Below, piece by piece: positions 1 through 5,985 of a stretch of 6,298 nt of DNA (its first letter is position 1; each line of letters begins with the position of its first letter). The notes below the pieces were generated by a model. The model was given only the letters and a program-made list of their open reading frames with translations. It was not told the DNA's origin and made no database searches. A program made the translations under genes and the position numbers. The DNA comes from Rhodoferax sp. (lineage in GTDB: Bacteria; Pseudomonadota; Gammaproteobacteria; Burkholderiales; Burkholderiaceae_C): contig JAKFXU010000108.1 of NCBI GenBank assembly GCA_021731215.1, forward strand, positions 1 to 6,298, given 5' to 3'.

Positions 1-155
1 ATGCATGGAGTGTAGAGAGGTCGGCACCGTGGGCTAGCGCACAAACGACGGGTTCTCCGCACGTGTGTGCGCTGACGCACAGACAAGGTCCGGAGCCCGA
101 AGGCAAACTGCCCCCATAGCCCATCTTGCGTTGCCCGTTTTCTTCGAAAGTGACC
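1..155 (+). other. Non-coding leader upstream of tpsB
   Basis: No convincing coding region lies here: the ATG at position 1 meets a stop at its fifth codon. The stretch presumably carries the promoter or leader of the tpsB-tpsA unit. A perfect 6-bp inverted repeat, TGTGCG/CGCACA around the loop CTGA, lies at 66-81. A 4-bp hairpin, GGCA/TGCC, lies at 102-112. Neither is followed by a T run, so neither looks like an intrinsic terminator. I could not pick out a clear sigma-70 -35/-10 pair. The real promoter may lie upstream of the window. Confidence 0.4.
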
Positions 156-1826
156 ATGTTTAAAAACAAACTCCTCCCCTGTGCCTTGCTGGCCTTGAGC
201 CAGAGTGTCCTGGCCCAGCAGCCGCCGAGCGCGGGCAGTCAGATGCAGCAGCTTGCGCCGGCGCCAGCGCCGGAAAAAGCGCTGCCCAAAGTCGAGGTTC
301 AGCCCGGCAGCGCGGCGGCCATGGCGGCCGCCGACAGTGCCAAAATCAGCGTCAACGGTTTGCGTGTAACGGGCGCGCAGGCTTACTCCGAGGCTGATTT
401 GCTGGCGCTCACCGGCTTCCAGCCGGGCAGTCAACTCTCGCTGGCCGAGCTGCGCGTCATGGCCGCCAGGATCGCCGCCTACTACCACCGCAATGGCTAC
501 TTCGTGGCCCAGGCCTATCTGCCGGCGCAGGACATTAAAAACGGCGTCGTCACCATCGCCGTGATCGAAGGCCAATACGGCAAGGTCACGTTAAACAACC
601 AGAGCAGGGTCTCCGATGCGTTGGCCGGCAGTCTGCTGGGCGGCCTTGACAGCGGCGACCCGGTCACCGCCGCGCCGCTGGAGCACCGGCTGCTGCTGCT
701 GTCCGACCTACCGGGCGTGAACGTCAAGTCAACCCTGGTTCCAGGGGCCGCAGTGGGCACCTCCGACCTGCTGGTGGACCTGATGCCGGGACCGCGCGTC
801 AGCGGCAGCATCGATGCCGACAACGCGGGCAACCGCTACACCGGCGCCTACCGCCTGGGGGCGACCGTCAACCTCAATGAGCCCCTGGGCCAGGGCGATG
901 TCGCCACGCTGCGGGTGCTGACTTCGGGCCCGGGCCTGAACTATGTCCGCGGCGCCTACCAACTGCAATTGGGCAAAGCCACGGCCGGGGTCGCCTACAG
1001 CGCGCTGCGCTATGAGCTGGGCGAGGAGTTCGCGAGCCTGGGGGCCCAGGGCACGGCCCGGATCGCCAGCGTCTTTGGCCGCTATCCGCTGCTCCGCTCG
1101 CGCAACAGCAATCTCTATGCCGGCCTGAACTTTGACGCCAAGACGTTTCAGGACCAGGTGAACTCGGCCACCGTCAGCGACAAGCAGGCGCAGGTGCTGA
1201 CGGCCAGCCTGCACGGCGACCAGCGCGACAGTTTCGGCGGCGGTGGCGTGAGCACTTATTCGCTGGCCTTGTCCACCGGCAAGCTCGACCTGCAAACGCC
1301 TGCGGTGCAGTCTGCTGACGCGCTGACGGCGCAAAGCAACGGCCATTTCAACAAGCTCGGCTTCAGCGCCATGCGGCTGCAGCACGTGACCGATGCGGTC
1401 TCTGTTTCCGCCGCCATCCATGGGCAACTGGCCTCCAAGAACCTGGACGTCTCGGAGAAGATGGAGCTCGGCGGCATGTATGGCGTGCGCGCCTACCCCG
1501 AAGGTGAAGGCTACGGGGATCAGGGCTATGTACTGAACCTGGAAGCCCGGCTGGCGCTGCCCACATTCTCCGAACGCGTGCCGGGACAGATGCACTTGAT
1601 CGGCTTCATCGATAGCGGCAGCGTGACCGTCAACAAGAACCCCGGCCCCTGGGTCACCGGCCCGAACCGCAGAACCCTGAGCGGCGCCGGGGTCGGATTC
1701 AACTGGACGGTTTCCAACAGTTGGGTGGTCAAGGCCTATTACGCCCGCAAGCTGGGCAACGAGGTGGCGACCTCGGCGCCCGACCGCTCGGGCCGATTCT
1801 GGATCCAGGCAGTCAAATATTTTTGA
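156..1826 (+). CDS. TpsB outer-membrane transporter of two-partner secretion (FhaC/ShlB/HecB family)
   Basis: This is the outer-membrane pore that exports a partner TpsA exoprotein to the cell surface (type Vb secretion). I start it at ATG 156, giving 556 aa, within the usual 500-600 aa range. From there residues 1-20 form a clean signal peptide ending SVLA before QQPPS. A TTG at 126 is in frame, but it would put ten extra residues, including a Cys and a Pro, ahead of the signal peptide. The ribosome site is weak (GAAAG, 146-150). After a Pro/Ala-rich linker (~21-62), a first POTRA domain spans about 63-140 (VNGLRVTGAQAYSEADLL, then YYHRNGYFVAQAYLP) and a second about 142-220. The rest is a beta-barrel ending in a terminal Phe, as expected for BAM-inserted proteins. 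The conserved loop-6 motif, usually VRGY, reads VRAY at 444-447. The tpsA gene follows after 61 bases, so TpsA is the likely cargo. Whether it is a haemolysin or adhesin transporter cannot be told from this gene. Confidence 0.93.
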   Translation: MFKNKLLPCALLALSQSVLAQQPPSAGSQMQQLAPAPAPEKALPKVEVQPGSAAAMAAADSAKISVNGLRVTGAQAYSEADLLALTGFQPGSQLSLAELRVMAARIAAYYHRNGYFVAQAYLPAQDIKNGVVTIAVIEGQYGKVTLNNQSRVSDALAGSLLGGLDSGDPVTAAPLEHRLLLLSDLPGVNVKSTLVPGAAVGTSDLLVDLMPGPRVSGSIDADNAGNRYTGAYRLGATVNLNEPLGQGDVATLRVLTSGPGLNYVRGAYQLQLGKATAGVAYSALRYELGEEFASLGAQGTARIASVFGRYPLLRSRNSNLYAGLNFDAKTFQDQVNSATVSDKQAQVLTASLHGDQRDSFGGGGVSTYSLALSTGKLDLQTPAVQSADALTAQSNGHFNKLGFSAMRLQHVTDAVSVSAAIHGQLASKNLDVSEKMELGGMYGVRAYPEGEGYGDQGYVLNLEARLALPTFSERVPGQMHLIGFIDSGSVTVNKNPGPWVTGPNRRTLSGAGVGFNWTVSNSWVVKAYYARKLGNEVATSAPDRSGRFWIQAVKYF

Positions 1827-1829
1827 GCC

Positions 1830-1842
1830 GGGTCAGTGACCC
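1830..1842 (+). other. Short inverted repeat just after the tpsB stop
   Basis: GGGTC and GACCC form a perfect 5-bp stem around the loop AGT, three bases after the tpsB stop codon. There is no T run after it, so it is unlikely to be an efficient intrinsic terminator. It could slow decay of the upstream mRNA or tune tpsA expression relative to tpsB, but stems this short also occur by chance in GC-rich DNA. Confidence 0.25.
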
Positions 1843-1876
1843 CAAGCCGTGACCGCAGCAACCCTTTAAGACTACT

Positions 1877-1880
1877 GGAG
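1877..1880 (+). promoter_or_regulatory. Ribosome binding site of the first tpsA
   Basis: GGAG lies seven bases before the ATG at 1888. This supports that start, which is also where the extended signal peptide begins. The second tpsA copy has no comparable site ahead of its GTG. Confidence 0.7.
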
Positions 1881-1887
1881 TGACCCC

Positions 1888-4509
1888 ATGAACTGTACCT
1901 ACCGATCGATCTGGAACGACACCAGCGGCACTTTTGTCGCCGTTTCCGAGAACGCCCGCAGCGCCGGCAGGAAGACCGCGTCGGGCGCAACGGCCGTGGC
2001 GGCCGGCACCCGCTTTGGCCTGCAAGCGCTGGCCGTCGCCGTGATGCTGTCCTTTGGCGCCACTAGCTACGCCCTGCCCACTGGCGGCGTGGTGGCGGCC
2101 GGCGACGCCAGCATCAGCAGCACGGCCGGCAGCACCACCATCACCCAGACGACGCAGAACGCGTCCATCAACTGGCAGAGCTTTGGCATCGGAGCGACCG
2201 AAGCGGTCCGCTTCGTGCAGCCCAACAGCAGTTCGGTCACGCTCAATCGGGTGCTGGGATCGGACCCTTCGAGCATCCTGGGCAGTCTGTCGGCCAACGG
2301 CAAAGTGTTCCTGGTGAACCCGAACGGCATCCTGTTCGGCCAGGGCGCATCGGTCAATGTCGGTGGGCTGGTGGCTTCTACCCTGAACATCACTGACAGT
2401 GACTTCATGGCCGGCAGCTACCGATTTTCCGGCAGCAGCGGCGCGGCGCTGCTCAATCAAGGATCGATCAATGCCGACGGCGGCTATGTGGCGCTGCTGG
2501 GGGCCAAGGTCAGCAACGAGGGCGTGATCTCGGCCCGGCTTGGCACGGTGGCGCTGGCTGCCGGCAACGCCATCACGCTGGATGTGGCCGGCGACGGCCT
2601 GCTCAATGTCACGGTGAACCAGGGCGCGGTCAACGCGCTGGTACACAACGGCGGCCTGCTCCGGGCCGACGGCGGCCAGGTGCTGCTCAGCGCGCAGTCG
2701 GCCGGCAGCCTGCTGCAAAGCGCGGTCAACAACACCGGCGTGATCCGGGCGCAGACCCTGGTCACCGGCGAAGACGGCAGGATCATGCTGATGGGCGACA
2801 TGCAAAGCGGCACCGTCAATGTGGGCGGCACGCTCGATGCTTCGGCTCCGAATGGTGGCAATGGCGGCTTTATTGAAACGTCAGCAGCCTACGTCAAGGT
2901 CGCCGACAACGTCAAAATCACCACCGCCGCACCCATGGGGCAGACCGGCACCTGGCTGATCGACCCGGAGGACTTCAACGTGGGCAGCATGCCCGGAGAC
3001 GACATCACCGGCGCGGCACTTTCCACTCAGCTAGGGAGTAACAACGTAGTCATCGCCACGGTAGCCGGACCGGGTCTCGAGAACGGAGATATCAATGTAA
3101 ACGAGGCCGTCACCTGGAGTGCGGCGACGACGCTGACCTTGAACGCCTTTAACGACGTGAATTTCAATGCGGCGGTTACTGCCAATACGGGCAGCCTGGT
3201 AGCCAATGCCGGGCGCGATATCAACGTGGCGTTGGGCGTGACGGGCATTACGGCAACCAGCGGAAATATTAGCTGGACGGCGGGGCGCGACGTCAACATC
3301 AATTCGCCCGTGACAACGACCAGTGGAGATTTCACGGTGTGCTGCGGACGCGATATCAACGTGGATGCCGCCGTGACGACGACCGATGGCGACGCCCTAC
3401 TGTATGCCGGACGCGATATCAACATCAGGGCGGACATGACGATGACCCGAGGTCACGTTGTACTGCGTGCCGGCAGCGAGGCTTCCGCAGCGGTGCCGGG
3501 GCTCATCGGTGGCACCGTGGTCTTTGGTCCTCTCGGCAGTTATACCGTTACAGGGGCTACTCCAGCTATCACGGATATCAAAATTTATTACACGCCGGTC
3601 TCATACAACGCGCCGCATGATTATTCGGTCAACTTGACCGGGACCGCCAGCACCTATCTGACTCAATACATGCTGGTGTTCGCGCAGGGCAACGACAAAG
3701 TCTACGACGGCAACACGACGGCCACCCTTGCATTCAGGGGCGACCCCACGCTCGGCGGCGACGTCACCTTGGTTCCCGGCACCGCCACTTTCGATGACAA
3801 GAACGTGGCAGCGGACATCGGCATCACCTATACCGGCTATAGCCTGGGTGGTGCAGACGCCGCTCGATTTTCCCTCTGGGAGTCTTGCCGTCCGGGTGAC
3901 GCGAGAACCAGCGCAGCCATCACGCCGCTGGCGATCACCGGCGCCATCACGGCGGCCGACAAGGACTTTGACACGACGACAGCCGCGACGATCACCTCGC
4001 GCACACTGACGGGCGCGATCAACGGCGACGCGGTGAGCTACAGCGGCGGCAGCGCCAGCTTCGATACGCCAACCCCTGGCACCAACAAGACCGTGACCGG
4101 CAGCGGCCTGGGCCTGTCGGGCGCTGACGCCGGCAACTACAGCGTCAACCCCACCGCCTTCACCACGGCCAGCATCAGGCCGCCGATCGAGACCTTGCCG
4201 GTTGAAACCTTGCCGGTGGAGACCTTGCCGGTTGAGACCGACCAATTGCTCGATGTTACGAAGGACCTCAGGTCGCCCGCGCGGCCGGGTGCCGTGCCGA
4301 CCTGGATGCCAACCGTCGTGCTGGCCAAGACGCCGCCCGAATTGCTGGCGCTCGCGCCGGCCCAGGCGCCACTGGTCGTCGTGCCTGCCGCCGCGCCAGT
4401 TGTAGCGCCGGTCGTGGTGCAGCAACCAGCGCCGGTGATCGTGCCGATTGAGACACCCCCGGAGGTCTACGTGGCGCCGGTTCGTCCGCGCAAACAGGAT
4501 CGCAACTAA
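1888..4509 (+). CDS. TpsA exoprotein: filamentous-haemagglutinin-type TPS domain, beta-helix coils, YDG repeats
   Basis: This is a secreted or surface-displayed beta-helical protein (873 aa), the likely cargo of the TpsB 61 bases upstream. Residues 1-28 form an extended signal peptide region (YRSIWND, FVAVSENARSAG). A Sec hydrophobic core follows at about 47-60, with probable cleavage after SYA (62), leaving LPTGG. The TPS secretion domain runs from about 63 to 330 and carries the hallmark NPNGI at 144-148, within FLVNPNGILFGQGASVNVGG. Residues 399-529 hold about six coils with a recurring GRDINV motif. Two YDG-type repeats follow: KVYDG at 605-608, and a second at about 688-770 where the triad reads FDT. 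The tail (~765-873) is rich in Pro, Val and Ala, has an ETLPV tandem repeat, and ends in basic RPRKQDRN. No toxin, protease or CDI-type C-terminal domain is visible, so an adhesin or matrix role is more likely than a toxin. At 873 aa it is short for the family. The middle has lower GC than the ends. Confidence 0.9.
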   Translation: MNCTYRSIWNDTSGTFVAVSENARSAGRKTASGATAVAAGTRFGLQALAVAVMLSFGATSYALPTGGVVAAGDASISSTAGSTTITQTTQNASINWQSFGIGATEAVRFVQPNSSSVTLNRVLGSDPSSILGSLSANGKVFLVNPNGILFGQGASVNVGGLVASTLNITDSDFMAGSYRFSGSSGAALLNQGSINADGGYVALLGAKVSNEGVISARLGTVALAAGNAITLDVAGDGLLNVTVNQGAVNALVHNGGLLRADGGQVLLSAQSAGSLLQSAVNNTGVIRAQTLVTGEDGRIMLMGDMQSGTVNVGGTLDASAPNGGNGGFIETSAAYVKVADNVKITTAAPMGQTGTWLIDPEDFNVGSMPGDDITGAALSTQLGSNNVVIATVAGPGLENGDINVNEAVTWSAATTLTLNAFNDVNFNAAVTANTGSLVANAGRDINVALGVTGITATSGNISWTAGRDVNINSPVTTTSGDFTVCCGRDINVDAAVTTTDGDALLYAGRDINIRADMTMTRGHVVLRAGSEASAAVPGLIGGTVVFGPLGSYTVTGATPAITDIKIYYTPVSYNAPHDYSVNLTGTASTYLTQYMLVFAQGNDKVYDGNTTATLAFRGDPTLGGDVTLVPGTATFDDKNVAADIGITYTGYSLGGADAARFSLWESCRPGDARTSAAITPLAITGAITAADKDFDTTTAATITSRTLTGAINGDAVSYSGGSASFDTPTPGTNKTVTGSGLGLSGADAGNYSVNPTAFTTASIRPPIETLPVETLPVETLPVETDQLLDVTKDLRSPARPGAVPTWMPTVVLAKTPPELLALAPAQAPLVVVPAAAPVVAPVVVQQPAPVIVPIETPPEVYVAPVRPRKQDRN
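1911..2209 (+). repeat. Direct repeat, copy 1: 5' part of the first tpsA
   Basis: This 299-base stretch recurs at 6000-6298 with two mismatches: A2008/G6097 (Thr to Ala) and T2082/C6171 (synonymous). It covers the extended signal peptide from its conserved Trp, the Sec hydrophobic core, and the start of the TPS domain. Similarity stops abruptly on the 5' side, within the first codons of each gene. The right edge of copy 2 is cut by the window end, so the repeat may be longer. Confidence 0.97.
3082..3474 (+). repeat. Degenerate beta-helix coil repeats (GRDINV) within the first tpsA
   Basis: Six successive coils share a (G/N)-x-D-(I/V)-N pattern. They begin at residues 399, 421, 442, 466, 487 and 508, with a last partial unit at 529. 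Spacings are 22, 21, 24, 21, 21 and 21 residues, about 63 bases per unit. Typical units read AGRDINV, a variable part, VTTTxGD, then a short hydrophobic strand. Coils of about 20 residues are what right-handed beta-helices of FHA-type proteins use. The DNA has diverged, but GATATCAA is kept in most units. One unit has a Cys pair (485-486) where its neighbours have Asn-Ala, Thr-Ala or Tyr-Ala. Confidence 0.75.
4189..4239 (+). repeat. 15-base tandem repeat encoding ETLPV
   Basis: The unit GAGACCTTGCCGGTT occurs three times with one or two base changes between copies, followed by a partial GAGACC. It encodes ETLPV-ETLPV-ETLPV-ET at residues 768-784 of the first TpsA. It marks the junction between the last YDG-type repeat and the Pro/Val-rich tail. 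In-frame pentapeptide repeats like this can change copy number by slippage and so alter the length of a flexible linker. Confidence 0.9.
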
Positions 4510-4542
4510 GCGCCTGGGGCCGGCGCCACCGAGGGCTCAAAC

Positions 4543-5406
4543 ATGCGCGCCATCACGCCGACCCTGGTCCAGGTGATTTGCCTTGGCCTGCTGGCCAGCA
4601 GTTTTGGCGCGTCCCCAGCGTTGGCGGCCGACGACGCTGCGCCATTGGCCACGCCGGGCCGACTATTGCCAGCCTATCAAGGCGCAGCAGCCGCCACCCC
4701 GCGTGCGTCGCAAGCCGTGATGGCGCAGCCTCCCAAGCGGATCAACTTCGGGCTAGAGCGCGCCTCCCAGGACGCGCGGCAGGTAGCGGACTGGGTCATC
4801 GATGCGGGTGACAACCGCAATCTGCCGTTCGTGATTGTCGATAAGAGGGACGCCAAGGTGTTCGTATTCCATGCTGACGGCCGGCTGCGCGGCGCGGCCC
4901 CGGCGCTGCTCGGGCTGGCGCTGGGCGACGACTCTGTCCCGGGCATCGGCGAGCGCAAGTTGGCCGACATTCTTCCCGAGGAGCGCACCACGCCGGCCGG
5001 GCGCTTTGTGGCCGCGCTGGACCGCAATCTCAGCGGCGCGGAAATTCTCTGGGTCGACTACGAGGGCGCGGTCTCCCTGCATCCGGTGATCATGAGCAAT
5101 CTCAAGGAGCTCCGCGCGCAGCGCCTGGCGACGCCGTCGCCGCTGGACAACCGGATTTCCTATGGCTGCATCAATGTGCCGGTGGACTTCTTCAAACGCG
5201 TGGTGCGCCCGGCTTTTACCGGGACCAACGGCATTGTCTACGTGCTGCCGGAAACCCGGCCGGCGCAGCAAGTGTTCGCTTCGTACGACGTCGAGGCGCG
5301 CGAGCCGAGCGCGAACCAAAGCGTAGCTGCGCCGGGCCAGCACCAACTCAAGCGCCTGCCCGCAGCGTCCAACACGGTTTCACGCCGTTCCCCGTCAGGG
5401 CCATAG
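4543..5406 (+). CDS. Exported L,D-transpeptidase (YkuD-type) family protein
   Basis: This is a 287-aa protein with an N-terminal Sec signal peptide (hydrophobic residues ~7-22, probable cleavage after SPALA at 28), so it acts in the periplasm. A low-complexity Ala/Pro linker (~30-64) leads to a catalytic domain (~95-237). Signatures of the L,D-transpeptidase fold are TTPAGRF (149-155), the pre-catalytic His in SLHP (180) and the nucleophile Cys in RISYGCINVP (Cys209). The family makes 3-3 peptidoglycan cross-links or attaches proteins to peptidoglycan using this Cys. The usual motif is S/T-H-G-C-x-R/N; here the His before Gly is Tyr207. The His-Cys spacing of 29 is also longer than in small YkuD domains. 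Both point to a divergent subfamily, so activity is inferred, not certain. The C-terminus (~255-287) looks disordered. A good ribosome site (GAGGG, 4531-4535) lies seven bases before the ATG. The gene starts 33 bases after tpsA, which suggests co-transcription. Confidence 0.85.
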   Translation: MRAITPTLVQVICLGLLASSFGASPALAADDAAPLATPGRLLPAYQGAAAATPRASQAVMAQPPKRINFGLERASQDARQVADWVIDAGDNRNLPFVIVDKRDAKVFVFHADGRLRGAAPALLGLALGDDSVPGIGERKLADILPEERTTPAGRFVAALDRNLSGAEILWVDYEGAVSLHPVIMSNLKELRAQRLATPSPLDNRISYGCINVPVDFFKRVVRPAFTGTNGIVYVLPETRPAQQVFASYDVEAREPSANQSVAAPGQHQLKRLPAASNTVSRRSPSGP

Positions 5407-5505
5407 GAGGGCAGCCTATCGCCGTTACCTTCCCAAAAGACCAGACTCGAATCATCGCAGCCAAACAGCTTGCGAATATTTTCATTCCCCCTCAAAGGAA
5501 ACCTC
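5407..5505 (+). other. Intergenic region before the DUF883-type gene
   Basis: These 99 bases lie between the transpeptidase stop and the next ATG, and are more AT-rich than their surroundings near 5466-5485. An AATATTTT stretch at 5475-5482 could hold a -10 element, but no matching -35 is clear. The gap is the longest break in the unit so far, so the next gene may have its own promoter. No terminator hairpin was found. Confidence 0.35.
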
Positions 5506-5886
5506 ATGTTTACCAAAAAGACTTTAGAACAATCCAGCAACCTCGTTGAGCAGGCCGCGCAATCGGCAGACCATGCCATCAAATCGACCCAGCGGGTGGC
5601 CAACGACGCGCTCGACGACCTGGCGGACAGCGTGCATGATTTTCAGCAGCAGGCGCAGCCGCTGCTGCACCGCGCCAGCGAGCAAGTCAGCGCACTGGCG
5701 CAGCGGGGCGTGGACAGCGTGCGCGACACATCACAACAACTGCGCGGCAAGGCACAACAGGCCTCGGTCACTACGGTGAACTATGTCAAGGACGAGCCGG
5801 TCAAGGGGATTCTGATCGCCGCCGCCACCGGCGCTGCGCTGATGGCACTGATCAGCTTGCTCATCCATTCGCGTCACCGCAACTAA
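5506..5886 (+). CDS. DUF883/ElaB/YqjD-type inner-membrane protein
   Basis: This is a small protein of 126 aa. Residues 1-95 are hydrophilic and almost entirely helical in character, rich in Gln, Ala, Asp and Ser (LEQSSNLVEQAAQSADHAIK, then heptad-like stretches). A C-terminal transmembrane segment at about 101-120 (GILIAAATGAALMALISLLI) follows DEPVK and ends in the basic tail HSRHRN. This layout and the PVKGILIAAATGA-type anchor are typical of the DUF883 family. In E. coli, ElaB and YqjD are tail-anchored inner-membrane proteins linked to ribosome association and stationary-phase or stress responses. I chose ATG 5506 because AAAGGA (5494-5499) sits six bases upstream; an in-frame TTG at 5470 has no such site. 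The gene sits between two tpsA genes, but the sequence gives no direct evidence that it takes part in secretion. Confidence 0.85.
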   Translation: MFTKKTLEQSSNLVEQAAQSADHAIKSTQRVANDALDDLADSVHDFQQQAQPLLHRASEQVSALAQRGVDSVRDTSQQLRGKAQQASVTTVNYVKDEPVKGILIAAATGAALMALISLLIHSRHRN

Positions 5887-5985
5887 TGGCCTCGGAGCGC
5901 TTGGCGCTGTCGCGCATCGACCTCCTCGGGCGCAATGGGTGGCCTCAAAGCTGGCTACAGCCTTCGAGAATAATGGACAGACACC
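5887..5985 (+). other. Intergenic region before the second tpsA
   Basis: These 99 bases are unrelated to the region upstream of the first tpsA. A 5-bp stem, AGCGC/GCGCT around TTG, lies at 5896-5908 with no T run after it. No strong Shine-Dalgarno precedes the GTG at 5986; the nearest purine stretch is ATGGACAGA at 5973-5981. An in-frame TAA at 5971 limits how far upstream the second tpsA can begin. Confidence 0.4.

Noticed and set aside
60..125. Possible c-di-GMP (GEMM-type) riboswitch, from ACGCACAG and GGCAAAC elements in the tpsB leader
   Set aside because: The order and spacing do not fit and the second conserved half (GGACGCAAAGCC-like) is missing. A covariance-model search with RF01051 would settle it; a hit above threshold would reverse this.
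729..1595. Long minus-strand ORF inside tpsB
   Set aside because: It is opposite a well-supported TpsB and its protein is rich in Arg, Gln, Ala and Gly with no recognisable motif. This is a typical GC-rich shadow.
1813..2805. Long minus-strand ORF over the tpsA 5' half, echoed at 5731-6114
   Set aside because: The recurrence is explained by the tpsA direct repeat on the other strand. There is no start signal or family feature.
3870..3920. Possible pair of compensating frameshifts in the first YDG-type repeat (reading SLWESCRPGDARTS)
   Set aside because: A shifted frame reads SGSLAVRVT, which looks plausible. However, this end of the repeat is variable in the family, ITPLAITG resumes in frame straight after, and no homologue alignment is available to decide.
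5454..5482. Candidate sigma-70 promoter before the DUF883-type gene
   Set aside because: AATATTTT resembles a -10 only loosely, and the bases about 17 upstream (ATCGCA) do not resemble TTGACA.
5896..5908. Hairpin AGCGC/GCGCT as a terminator after the DUF883-type gene
   Set aside because: The stem is only 5 bp, there is no T run, and the DNA is GC-rich enough for such stems to occur by chance.
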